From Planococcus salinarum (GTDB lineage: Bacteria; Bacillota; Bacilli; Bacillales_A; Planococcaceae): 64,000 bases of DNA. A model generated the notes under the pieces. That model saw nothing but the letters and a program-made list of their open reading frames with translations, was not told the DNA's origin and did no database searches. The DNA is taken from assembly GCF_007004625.1 (NCBI RefSeq), contig NZ_VIFV01000008.1:60958-124957 (forward strand), given 5' to 3'. Both the position numbers and the translations under genes were made by a program. Shown piece by piece: positions 9,317 to 17,218 of this stretch. Every line of letters begins with the position of its first letter. The first letter of the stretch is position 1.

Positions 9317-10840
9317 TCAGGCCTGTTTTCTGCTCACCAGTTTACCGAGAATCAGATTTTTGAAATAAAGAAATTCCTCGTTTTTCCGGAACATGATGAG
9401 ATAAACGGTATTAATGATGAAGATGTTAATAAGGCAATTGAGGAGAAAGGCATTGATGGTGATGACTCCCTGCAATTCTCTTGTCGCAAAATAAGACAGC
9501 AGGAGCGGGATGATTCCCAGACTGAAGTATTTGAAATACATGATGAAATAGATTCGCAGTTTTACTTTAAAAATATATTTGTAGACCACTAATGGCTGCA
9601 CCCAGAAAACCACCAGCAGGTTGCTGATTAAAGTACCGACAAATACTCCGGGGAGACCCATAATTCTTATCAAGATGAGGGAAGCGATCAAGTTGATAAT
9701 GGACTCAATGATGGGTGCAAACCGATCCTGATAATATAGGCCGCCAGCTTCTTTGAATTTCTCGACCGATGCCCGCATCAATGTAATATAAAAGTTCAAC
9801 AGGATCAGGCTGATGGTAAAGGTATCCAGAAACTGAGTGTCGTCCAGCCATAAAAGGACGAATTGCCTGAGTGTATTGGACAGCGAAATGATGGCAAAGG
9901 AGACAAGCCAAAAGCTGAAAAAAAATATTTTTTTATGTATCTGATATATTTTATCTTTTTCGCCGTCAATTAAAAGATTGCCGATGCTTGCTGTAATTCC
10001 ATTTAACCCGGCGTAAATCATGGTGGAAGCTGCAGTAATAATCATGTTGTAACTATTGAATATCCCTACTACCGTCAAATTTATGTAATAGGAAATCACC
10101 AGATTATCCGTACTGAAAACCACAACATCACCAATTTTATGCATGAAAAGAGCTTTTATATTTTTGACAAGAGGGGCTTTGTCTTCTTTGCCCAACTTTT
10201 CTTTCCCTGTAAAAAGCCATTCGTATCGATTTCTTACATACAGGTTCATGGTGATGAGGTACAGAATGCTGACAAGCAATTGAATAATGAGGAAATAATA
10301 GAAACTGGCGTAGATATTCAGTATCAGGATTTGAAAAAAGGCGGCGACCAGCTTGGAAATGGCCATCGCTATGGCTATTTTATAGCCGTCCTGTGCAACA
10401 ATGATAATACTGAACTTGGCTGAAAAAAAGTAAGTGAGCAGAGAATTGCCCAGAAAAAGCAGAAAGTATAATTGCGCATCCAATAGATCGATTTCACCTT
10501 GCACAAAAACATTCAAAAACGGGAGGATTGCCAAGCCTATTACGAAAATAGTCAAACCGATCACGCGGTAGAATCTGGTGTAAAAATTGATGTAAGCTCG
10601 AACCTTTTCATGATTTCCTTCAGCGAAAGGTTTGTATAACGAATAAATAATTGCGGAAGAAATGCCGAGCTCAGCCAAAGCAAGCAAGCCGACTATACTC
10701 GTATACAAAGAGCTTAAACCGAGAAGTTCTGTTCCCAGGGTTTCGAGAAATACCTGGCGGACTATAAACATAGGGATAAGACCTATTAAAACTGTAATAA
10801 ACCCGAAAACAAAATTCTGGCCCGCTTTTTTAGTTCTCAT
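9317..10840 (-). CDS. Polysaccharide flippase, Wzx/MOP family (copy 2)
   Basis: Paralogue of the flippase at 6421-7944 with the same length and start context. The two align without visible gaps; most changes are conservative (for example [18 protein letters not shown] against [18 protein letters not shown]). The membrane segments and the [14 protein letters not shown] block are retained, and the frame is intact, so both copies look functional. ATG at 10840 mirrors the start of copy 1. Divergence spread along the length suggests an old duplication kept by selection, possibly for different lipid-linked substrates (inference). Confidence 0.88.
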   Translation of the reverse strand: MRTKKAGQNFVFGFITVLIGLIPMFIVRQVFLETLGTELLGLSSLYTSIVGLLALAELGISSAIIYSLYKPFAEGNHEKVRAYINFYTRFYRVIGLTIFVIGLAILPFLNVFVQGEIDLLDAQLYFLLFLGNSLLTYFFSAKFSIIIVAQDGYKIAIAMAISKLVAAFFQILILNIYASFYYFLIIQLLVSILYLITMNLYVRNRYEWLFTGKEKLGKEDKAPLVKNIKALFMHKIGDVVVFSTDNLVISYYINLTVVGIFNSYNMIITAASTMIYAGLNGITASIGNLLIDGEKDKIYQIHKKIFFFSFWLVSFAIISLSNTLRQFVLLWLDDTQFLDTFTISLILLNFYITLMRASVEKFKEAGGLYYQDRFAPIIESIINLIASLILIRIMGLPGVFVGTLISNLLVVFWVQPLVVYKYIFKVKLRIYFIMYFKYFSLGIIPLLLSYFATRELQGVITINAFLLNCLINIFIINTVYLIMFRKNEEFLYFKNLILGKLVSRKQA

Positions 10841-10872
10841 CAAATTACCTCGAATCGGAGTCAAATTTCTGG

Positions 10873-11895
10873 TTAAAACTTAATGACCGGTTTTTGTGGA
10901 TCTTTTTTCTTGAAAATATTTATGCCATTAACCACGTTTCTGGCGCAAAAGCAGAAAAATGGAGATTGTTCAAATAAGGTGATTTTCCATCTGGTCGAAG
11001 TACTCTTGGATGCTTTTGTTTTTCGGTAGGAGTTGCTGATAAAAGCATCTTCCAGCATTTTGAGGATTTTATCTTTATTTTCTGCTTTGCTTTTTTTAAC
11101 ATAGTAATGAAATTCGATCAATTTCCTCAAATAGGTTTCTTTTATAATCAGCGAATGTTCAGGAAGCCCCACTTCTTCCAATAAGGCTGCGAATTCATCA
11201 AACCCCTTCAATTCATCTCTTATTCTGGAGAAGTTTATGGGCGTATTCATGATGCTGGCCGGTCTTTCGCGTAAGTAGTTATACATGGCCTTATCTATAT
11301 AGACACACCTCTCACTGGCATGGATCACTTTGGGGGTGAAATAGAGGTCCTCTGCTATCTTTCCTTTTAAGAACCTGAATTTTTTGACCAGCTCACTTTT
11401 AAATAATTTGTTCCATACATTATGTGTAAGGAAGAAATTGTTTTCAATTTTAGCTATAGCTTTAAGAGCCCCAATATTGTCATAGACTGCTATCTTTCCG
11501 GTAGATCCATCTTCAATCATATCGTTATGTATGTTTTTGAATCTGCAGATGGAAACATCCGCTTCATGAAGAATCAGCAAATCGTGAAGCACCTCATACA
11601 TTTCCGGATCCACCCAATCATCACTGTCCAAAAAAGCGATAAATTCACCGGTTGCTGCTTCCAGCCCTGTATTCCTGGCATCAGATATTCCGCCGTTTTT
11701 TTTGTGAATGGCTCTGATCCGCGAATCCGTAAGTGCAAACGAATCACAGAGGGATCCGGAGCTGTCTGTTGAACCATCATTTATAAGAAGAATTTCCAAA
11801 TTTTTATAAGTTTGATTTATAACAGATTCCACACACTTCTTTAAATAGTCTTCCACATTATAAATGGGGATTATAACAGTGATTTTATCAGTCAT
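10873..11895 (-). CDS. Family 2 glycosyltransferase (copy 2)
   Basis: Paralogue of 7977-8999. TDKITVIIPIYNVEDYLKKC, the NDGSTDSSGSLCD loop and FLDSDDWVDPEMYEVL are preserved. The C-terminal third differs most, which is where acceptor specificity usually lies in GT2 enzymes. The frame is intact at 340 residues. ATG 11895 follows AAAGGAAG, and a longer TTG start at 11916 is possible. It is the promoter-proximal gene of the duplicated pair. Confidence 0.9.
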   Translation of the reverse strand: MTDKITVIIPIYNVEDYLKKCVESVINQTYKNLEILLINDGSTDSSGSLCDSFALTDSRIRAIHKKNGGISDARNTGLEAATGEFIAFLDSDDWVDPEMYEVLHDLLILHEADVSICRFKNIHNDMIEDGSTGKIAVYDNIGALKAIAKIENNFFLTHNVWNKLFKSELVKKFRFLKGKIAEDLYFTPKVIHASERCVYIDKAMYNYLRERPASIMNTPINFSRIRDELKGFDEFAALLEEVGLPEHSLIIKETYLRKLIEFHYYVKKSKAENKDKILKMLEDAFISNSYRKTKASKSTSTRWKITLFEQSPFFCFCARNVVNGINIFKKKDPQKPVIKF

Positions 11896-12099
11896 TTGGA
11901 ACACTTCCTTTAACATTAATTTCGAATCAATGAGAGGGGTTGAACTATATCGGAAGAGGAATCTATGATTGGTTCTGCATAATCATTATCAATATTAAAC
12001 ATATTTTATCATAAGGAATACGAATTGCTTAAATTATTAAGAATATTCTGTTTAAAAACTGGTAGGGATTGTCGGAAACCGAATCGCACACAAAATCTG
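11896..12099. other. AT-rich upstream region of glycosyltransferase copy 2
   Basis: It holds no open frame with a ribosome site. It matches the region upstream of copy 1 (9000-9170) almost base for base, including ATTATCAATATTAAAC, so both copies inherited the same reverse-strand promoter region. Confidence 0.6.
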
Positions 12100-12140
12100 C
12101 CGTATCCAGAGGCCCTAAAGGAGCCCAGGATACGGTTTTT
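12100..12140. terminator. Terminator-like hairpin, duplication copy 2
   Basis: CCGTATCC pairs with GGATACGG and is followed by TTTTTGC. It is the counterpart of 9202-9246. Confidence 0.65.
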
Positions 12141-12179
12141 GCATATTTATTTGAAAACGTAAACAGTCATAAATACGTG

Positions 12180-12192
12180 GGTGACTGTCACC
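12180..12192. repeat. Palindromic repeat copy (core GGTGACTGTCACC)
   Basis: A perfect 13-bp core at the right edge of duplication copy 2, followed by a second partial arm (GTCACCC) near 12220. Confidence 0.7.
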
Positions 12193-12401
12193 AAAACAGG
12201 CCCCAAAACAGACCCGAAATTGTCACCCAATATTGCATTTGTTACCCCCAATTTATTTTTATTTCTTTTTCGAAAAAGAGGGTTGAAAAGAGGAATAATC
12301 GGTTATGTAAAGAGAAACCAACTCCAATCTTCCGTTGCAGAAACCCTTGGAGCCAGACCACTCAAGCCCCTTGCCAGTTTGAAACTAGAGGAGGAGTACG
12401 A

Positions 12402-12692
12402 ATGCCGTACATGAAAGATCAGGGAGATTATCTGGAAATTACATCAGGAGCCTCAAGGGTGATTTTTACGAAGCAATGCAAACTTACGAGAACGATCAAT
12501 GACCTGCTCGTTGGGATGTTCTTTGTGTTCGGCAGTTTGCTCAACATTCTCAATACAGCCGAATTCTATGGCAATACGCTGTACCTCCTCGGCAGTTTGA
12601 TCTTAGCCAGCCGCGCCGTCGGCAGTATCAAAGAAAACATCACGGTGGAACACGAAGTGAAGGAAACGAATGTGGACGAATGGTATATTTGA
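12402..12692 (+). CDS. YrhK-like small membrane protein
   Basis: A 96-residue protein with two hydrophobic segments (about residues 38-55 and 60-78). Its pattern, INDLLVGMFFVFGSLLNIL then YLLGSLILASRAVG, resembles the YrhK domain; function unknown. ATG at 12402 has GAGGAGG at the right distance. The much longer frame back to 12069 crosses the hairpin and repeat and is not coding. It is alone between the polysaccharide genes and the carboxypeptidase gene. Confidence 0.7.
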   Translation: MPYMKDQGDYLEITSGASRVIFTKQCKLTRTINDLLVGMFFVFGSLLNILNTAEFYGNTLYLLGSLILASRAVGSIKENITVEHEVKETNVDEWYI

Positions 12693-12944
12693 CTGATTTG
12701 ATGAGGAGCGTTTACGGAATAACTTGCTCCGAATTTGTGGAATAGGAAGTGAATCGAGTTGGTGAAAGGCCATTTTCGGTGAACGTGTGGGTCCGTCGGA
12801 GGTGGCTTTTTGTTTTGGAAAAGAAGATTTCGAAGGAGCGAAGGGTGAAAACGCCAAGCTCTGTCGTCCTGAAATCCTCTGTATGTTATAATGATTGGAT
12901 AAATTTCACCTATGAAATAAGTCTGATTATTTAGGAGGATTCCT

Positions 12945-14546
12945 TTGACCAAAAAGATTCTAACAGGTTTGTTGTTGCTGGCCATCATTATTGCAGGTGT
13001 GGTGCTGGTGATGACGTTAACGAATGAAGAAGACATTGTGCCGCCGGAAGTTCGCGGGGTGGAGACGGGTGTCCATAATGAACCGGTCACTCCGATTTTC
13101 AATGAAGGCACGGCGCTGTTGAACGGCGAGAAGTTCAGCAGCGGAACCACCGTTGCAGCAGACGGCACATTTGTGCTGGAAGTGACGGATGACAGCGGGA
13201 ATACGACGACCAGGGAATTCACGATTGACCAGACAGCGCCGGAAGCGCCGGCGGTCGAAGAAGTGGATGATCAAACGGAGAACGTAACCGGGAAAGCGGA
13301 AGCGGACAGCAAAGTGAAAGTATGGTCGGACGAAGAGCTGCTGGCTGTCGGGAGCACGGATGCCGACGGCGCTTTCAGTTTGCCGATAACGCCGCAGCCT
13401 GCAGGTTCCACCGTGTTTGTTGCCGCAATTGATGAGGCGGGCAATCAAAGCGGTAGGAAGGAAGCCCAAGTCCGCGACGTCACCGCGCCGAGTGCGCCGG
13501 AAGTGGCGGAAGTGTCGGATCAGCATACGACTGTCAAAGGGCAGGCGGAATCCGGCGCAACTGTCTTCGTCTATACCGGAGAGGAGAAGCTGGCCCAAAC
13601 GGAAGCGGAAAACGGAGAGTTTTCCGCAGCGGCCGGCAATTTGGCGGCAGGTGACGAATTGGCGCTGCATGCAGTGGACGATGCGGGTAACAAGAGTGAA
13701 ACGGTGACGGTGACGGTCCGGGATCGCACGGCCCCGCCTGCACCGGAAGTCAAAGCGGTGACAGAAGAGACAGCCACCCTTTCCGGAAATGCGGAGCCGG
13801 GAGCGACGGTGCAGGTTTTTGCCGGCGACAGCAAGCTCGGTGAAACCACGGCAAACAGCAACGGGGCATTCGAAGTGGACATCGGCCGGCAGGCGAACGG
13901 AACGGAACTGGCCGTCACGGCCACCGACGCCGCAGGCAACAGGAGCGAAGTGCAAACCATGAAAGTCACCGGGAGTGGCGGTGCTGCAAATCCCGGTGGG
14001 GGAAACCGCTCTGCCGTGGAACCGACCTATATAGACGGCATACTGGTCGTCAACAAAAAGTACGGCCTGCCGCAGGACTATGCCCCCGGCATCAACCCGA
14101 CAGCCCAGTCTGCGCTGAACCGGATGATTGCAGACGCTGCAGCAGCCGGCCACGAACTCAGCGTCATCAGCACTTACCGTTCCTATTCGTATCAGGCGGG
14201 GCTTTACAACCGCTACGTCAGTTCGCATGGCGAAGCGCAGGCCAAACGGTTTGCCGCGCAGCCGGGACACAGCGAACACCAGACGGGGCTTGCGTTTGAC
14301 CTGGGAGGCACAGAAAGTCAGGATGATTGGCTGAGCGGCTCCTTCGGTGACACGCCGGCGGGCAAATGGCTCGCAGCGAATGCCCATAAATACGGTTTCA
14401 TCGTCCGTTACCCGGAAGGCAAGGAAGCCATCACCGGCTATATGTATGAACCCTGGCATTTCCGGTACCTGGGCGTCGAAACGGCCACCGAAGTTTACAA
14501 CAGCGGCTTGACGCTCGAAGAATATCTGGGCATCAGCGGGAGCTGA
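12945..14546 (+). CDS. Ig-repeat D-alanyl-D-alanine carboxypeptidase, VanY family
   Basis: Secreted or membrane-anchored peptidase that trims the terminal D-Ala of peptidoglycan stems. An N-terminal membrane segment (residues 5-25) is followed by about four bacterial Ig-like repeats. These repeats end in segments such as AIDEAGNQS, AVDDAGNKS and ATDAAGNRS. From about residue 350 a VanY domain shows the zinc and catalytic motifs QPGHSEHQTGLAFDLGG and EPWHFRYLG. Translation starts at TTG 12945 after TAGGAGGATTCC. The same catalytic domain recurs at 51370-52605, joined there to SLH domains. Confidence 0.9.
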   Translation: MTKKILTGLLLLAIIIAGVVLVMTLTNEEDIVPPEVRGVETGVHNEPVTPIFNEGTALLNGEKFSSGTTVAADGTFVLEVTDDSGNTTTREFTIDQTAPEAPAVEEVDDQTENVTGKAEADSKVKVWSDEELLAVGSTDADGAFSLPITPQPAGSTVFVAAIDEAGNQSGRKEAQVRDVTAPSAPEVAEVSDQHTTVKGQAESGATVFVYTGEEKLAQTEAENGEFSAAAGNLAAGDELALHAVDDAGNKSETVTVTVRDRTAPPAPEVKAVTEETATLSGNAEPGATVQVFAGDSKLGETTANSNGAFEVDIGRQANGTELAVTATDAAGNRSEVQTMKVTGSGGAANPGGGNRSAVEPTYIDGILVVNKKYGLPQDYAPGINPTAQSALNRMIADAAAAGHELSVISTYRSYSYQAGLYNRYVSSHGEAQAKRFAAQPGHSEHQTGLAFDLGGTESQDDWLSGSFGDTPAGKWLAANAHKYGFIVRYPEGKEAITGYMYEPWHFRYLGVETATEVYNSGLTLEEYLGISGS

Positions 14547-14610
14547 ATGGTGCAGGTTCGACAGAAGACGCGGGTGAAAAGTGATTGATCCAGGAAAATT
14601 CAAAACTTCA

Positions 14611-14647
14611 AAAAACCTTTGCGCGTTCCGTGCAAAGGTTTTTTTCG
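14611..14647 (+). terminator. Terminator after the carboxypeptidase gene
   Basis: AACCTTTGC pairs with GCAAAGGTT and is followed by TTTTTTC. Confidence 0.85.
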
Positions 14648-14659
14648 TGCTGCTTCTTA

Positions 14660-14690
14660 AATTGTGTGGGTGACTGTCACCGGCACAATT
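14660..14690. repeat. Palindromic repeat copy with flanking arms
   Basis: AATTGTG and CACAATT flank the perfect core GGTGACTGTCACC symmetrically, making a 31-bp palindrome. Confidence 0.8.
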
Positions 14691-14735
14691 TGCCCGGTGC
14701 CTAGAGCCAGCAGGTTTCACCGAAGGAGGCAGTTG

Positions 14736-14757
14736 AATTGTGTGGGTGACTGTCACC
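14736..14757. repeat. Palindromic repeat copy, left arm plus core
   Basis: AATTGTGTG followed by the perfect GGTGACTGTCACC core. It is the second copy within 80 nt, with no right arm. Confidence 0.75.
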
Positions 14758-14937
14758 TCAAGCGGTCACCTCAAGCGCCACCACCAACGCCCCCAAACCG
14801 ACCCAAAGTACTCGCCCACCCAGCAATTCATCTGATCAAAAATCCCTATTTTTTGATACTTTAGACATATTCTTTACCCATTAATAGGTGATATAATAAA
14901 TTGATTTTATCACCATATGATTCAGGGGGAAGAGAAA

Positions 14938-16494
14938 GTGGGAAAAGTATTTCAGAGAAGTTTAGTGGTTGCATTTGCTGTCCTGTTGATGTTCACCGCG
15001 GCGCCACAGGCGAACGCAGCTCATTTTTCAGACGTAACAAGCTTTAAGGAAGAGATTGAATTTTTATCCGGTTTAAAAATTATTAACGGTTATCCGGACG
15101 GAACTTACCGCCCGACCAGTCCGATTTTGCGTGTTCAGGCAGTAATGATGATCATGCGTGATTTGGGACTGGCGGAAGGAGATTTTCCGAATCCGGGATT
15201 CACCGATATTCGGCCTGGTGACATGGGGTATGAGGATGTTGCCGCTGCTCATTATTACGGCCTGATTTCCGGGAAATCAGCCACCGTTTTCGATCCGAAA
15301 GGCCACTTGACGCGTGAAGAAATGGCCAAAATTTTGAGCAATGCGTATGAACTTGGCGGCTTGTATCCTCCAGGGTTTTCAGATGTCAGCAATCAGAGCT
15401 GGAGTACGCCATATGTTTACGCATTAGCGGCAAATGGTATCACGAATGGTTATCCGGATGGCACATTCCGTCCGAAAGTGACGATTGACCGGGGCCAGTT
15501 CGCCGCTTTCATGGCGCGTATCCTGAACCCGGATTTTATCCCTTTTTCACCTGCTCTGGCTGATACTTATCTGGAACAGGCTTTCGAATACCAGATTATC
15601 GATGTGGTGAAGGAACCCGGACAACCTGTTTTGCATTTGATAGACGGGCTGACAAACAGCCTGGTGAGCATCAATTATGAAACTTATGAAACCAAAACAG
15701 CGAAACTGCCGTACGATGCGGAAAAGCTGGCCTATGCCAATGGCAAAGTGTATGTGACCCAGCATAAACAGGGCCATATATATTATTCGGGTGATGCTAT
15801 CCAGTCCGGTGCTTACGCAATTTTTGATGCGGAAACTTTGGACATGATCAAGTTATGGAATATTGCTCTGGATCCATACGATATCGAAGCGGATGACCTG
15901 GGGCGTGTCTATATTTCCGGCGGCTCCAATCAGTGGACGAGCGTAATCAGCTACGATTCGAATACAGGGGCGATTGTTTCCGAGCAGGGAATTTATATGT
16001 CTACACTGATAAAGTTGACTCCTGACCAGCAACGGCTGATGGCAATTACAACGACGTCGTCTCCGCGGAATGTTTATTATTATTCGATCAGCGAAGGGAA
16101 GCTCCAGCCGGGAACTAAATGGGGATATCACGGAGACTATTCAATGACCACGGATATATTCCTGACGCCTGACGGCAAATACATGGTGAACGGAACGGGC
16201 AATGTCTTCAGCCAGCGTGCGTTATCCCACGTCGGAACACTGGACCGCCAATTCACAAGTGTGGCGGTGGATACTGTATACGGTGAGTTGTATACGGCCA
16301 ATGGCACGAATTTGATAACTGCTTATGGTTATCCGGATCTTGGGGCAATGTATCAGATGGTTTCCTATGGAGATATCCAGCACATGTTCTATGACGAGCA
16401 GTCAGATCAACTCATCGCTTTGACGAAGGTGAAGTTCGGAAAATCCACCTATAATTACATGGGGATTGAGAAAGTTATTTTTTATGTTGAATAA
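14938..16494 (+). CDS. SLH-domain surface protein with a beta-propeller-like region
   Basis: Cell-surface protein bound to wall polymer through three S-layer-homology domains. A signal peptide ending near QANA leads into SLH repeats with the signatures NGYPDGTYRPTSPI, ISGKSATVFDPKGHLTREEMA and NGYPDGTFRPKVTIDR, up to about residue 200. The rest contains repeated motifs such as LAYANGKVYVTQ and DDLGRVYISGGSNQW, compatible with a YVTN/NHL-type propeller; ligand unknown. The start is GTG 14938 with AGGGGGA seven bases upstream, although an ATG at 14917 is open. It is one of four SLH proteins in the window. Confidence 0.86.
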   Translation: MGKVFQRSLVVAFAVLLMFTAAPQANAAHFSDVTSFKEEIEFLSGLKIINGYPDGTYRPTSPILRVQAVMMIMRDLGLAEGDFPNPGFTDIRPGDMGYEDVAAAHYYGLISGKSATVFDPKGHLTREEMAKILSNAYELGGLYPPGFSDVSNQSWSTPYVYALAANGITNGYPDGTFRPKVTIDRGQFAAFMARILNPDFIPFSPALADTYLEQAFEYQIIDVVKEPGQPVLHLIDGLTNSLVSINYETYETKTAKLPYDAEKLAYANGKVYVTQHKQGHIYYSGDAIQSGAYAIFDAETLDMIKLWNIALDPYDIEADDLGRVYISGGSNQWTSVISYDSNTGAIVSEQGIYMSTLIKLTPDQQRLMAITTTSSPRNVYYYSISEGKLQPGTKWGYHGDYSMTTDIFLTPDGKYMVNGTGNVFSQRALSHVGTLDRQFTSVAVDTVYGELYTANGTNLITAYGYPDLGAMYQMVSYGDIQHMFYDEQSDQLIALTKVKFGKSTYNYMGIEKVIFYVE

Positions 16495-16558
16495 AAGAAA
16501 TGAAGAGGTTGGCTGACAGGACAAACGTGTCCCTGCACCTACCCCCATTTAAATGCAT

Positions 16559-16608
16559 AAAACCGTGTCCGAAAACCTGCAAAAGGTTTTGGACACGGTT
16601 TTTTTGCT
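16559..16608. terminator. Terminator after the SLH/propeller gene
   Basis: AACCGTGTCC pairs with GGACACGGTT, inner AAACC with GGTTT, followed by TTTTTT. It belongs to the recurrent hairpin family. Confidence 0.85.
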
Positions 16609-16680
16609 TTCTTATATATAGAAGGAAAAGGGATTTGAACATGACTCCATGAGGCAGCTTCAAGGAGTGGAACAAATGGG

Positions 16681-16709
16681 TTGACGAAAAACGATTACAG
16701 TTGTAAACT
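16681..16709 (+). promoter_or_regulatory. copY promoter overlapping cop box 1
   Basis: TTGACG at 16681-16686 and TAAACT at 16704-16709 are 17 nt apart. Cop box 1 lies in the spacer, as expected for repression. Confidence 0.6.
16696..16705. promoter_or_regulatory. cop box 1 (CopY operator)
   Basis: TACAGTTGTA fits the known CopY site TACANNTGTA. Confidence 0.85.
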
Positions 16710-16722
16710 AAAGTCAATCGAT

Positions 16723-16732
16723 TACAAGTGTA
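16723..16732. promoter_or_regulatory. cop box 2 (CopY operator)
   Basis: TACAAGTGTA is the second exact TACANNTGTA match, 27 nt downstream of the first and 20 nt before the copY start. Confidence 0.85.
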
Positions 16733-16752
16733 AACGAAATGGAGGAATTTTG

Positions 16753-17196
16753 ATGGAGACGGAAGAGAGAGTGGAAATGACCGCTTCGGAGCGGGAAGTC
16801 ATGCGCGTCGTCTGGACGCTCGGCAATGCGACGAGCAAAGACATCGTCGATGTACTGGAGATGAAACGGGACTGGAAGCCGGCAACGGCCAAAACCTTTA
16901 TCGGGCGGCTCGTGAAAAAAGGCATTCTGCTTGCGGAACCGGAGGGGAATAAATACATTTATTCAGCCGCGATCAGCGAAGAAGACAGCGTAAAAACAGA
17001 GGCGGACCGGTTTTTTGAGCAGATCTGCCACAAGCAGGCGGGCAGGACGATCGCCGACATGCTGGCGGGTGCCACACTGAGCCATCAGGATGTGGAACTC
17101 CTCCAGGCCGTGTTGGATGACAAAAAGAAACAGGCGGTCGAAGAAGTGGCATGCAATTGTGTGCCGGGCCAGTGCAGCTGCAGTACTCCACGATAA
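16753..17196 (+). CDS. copY: CopY-type copper-responsive repressor
   Basis: BlaI/MecI/CopY winged-helix repressor. TASEREVMRVVWTLGNATSKDIVDVL starts the DNA-binding domain, and the C-terminus ends in CNCVPGQCSC, the CxCx4CxC motif that swaps Zn for Cu(I) and releases DNA. The 147-residue length is normal. ATG 16753 follows GGAGG; a frame open to 16681 runs through the operator. Two cop boxes lie just upstream. It is followed by copA after 22 nt, so it controls its own operon. Confidence 0.95.
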   Translation: METEERVEMTASEREVMRVVWTLGNATSKDIVDVLEMKRDWKPATAKTFIGRLVKKGILLAEPEGNKYIYSAAISEEDSVKTEADRFFEQICHKQAGRTIADMLAGATLSHQDVELLQAVLDDKKKQAVEEVACNCVPGQCSCSTPR

Positions 17197-17218
17197 ATTA
17201 TGGATGAGGTGAAATGAT

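Larger units (their letters stand above)
9309..12187. repeat. Copy 2 of the 2.9-kb tandem duplication
   Basis: Same order as copy 1: flippase, glycosyltransferase, upstream AT-rich region with TATTAAACATATTTTATC, hairpin, and GTGGGTGACTG. It continues into an intact palindromic repeat where copy 1 is broken by the IS relic, so copy 2 keeps the ancestral right end. Confidence 0.9.

Noticed and set aside
12749..12934. 61-codon frame before the Ig carboxypeptidase gene
   Set aside because: No ribosome site, unlikely composition, and it occupies the promoter area of the TTG-started gene.
13017..14756. Long reverse-strand open frame (579 codons) opposite the Ig/VanY gene
   Set aside because: It is the antisense of a clear domain-rich gene, composition-driven, with a start inside a repeat and no protein family.
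16681..16752. Longer copY start at 16681
   Set aside because: It would translate the promoter and both cop boxes; ATG 16753 has the proper ribosome site.
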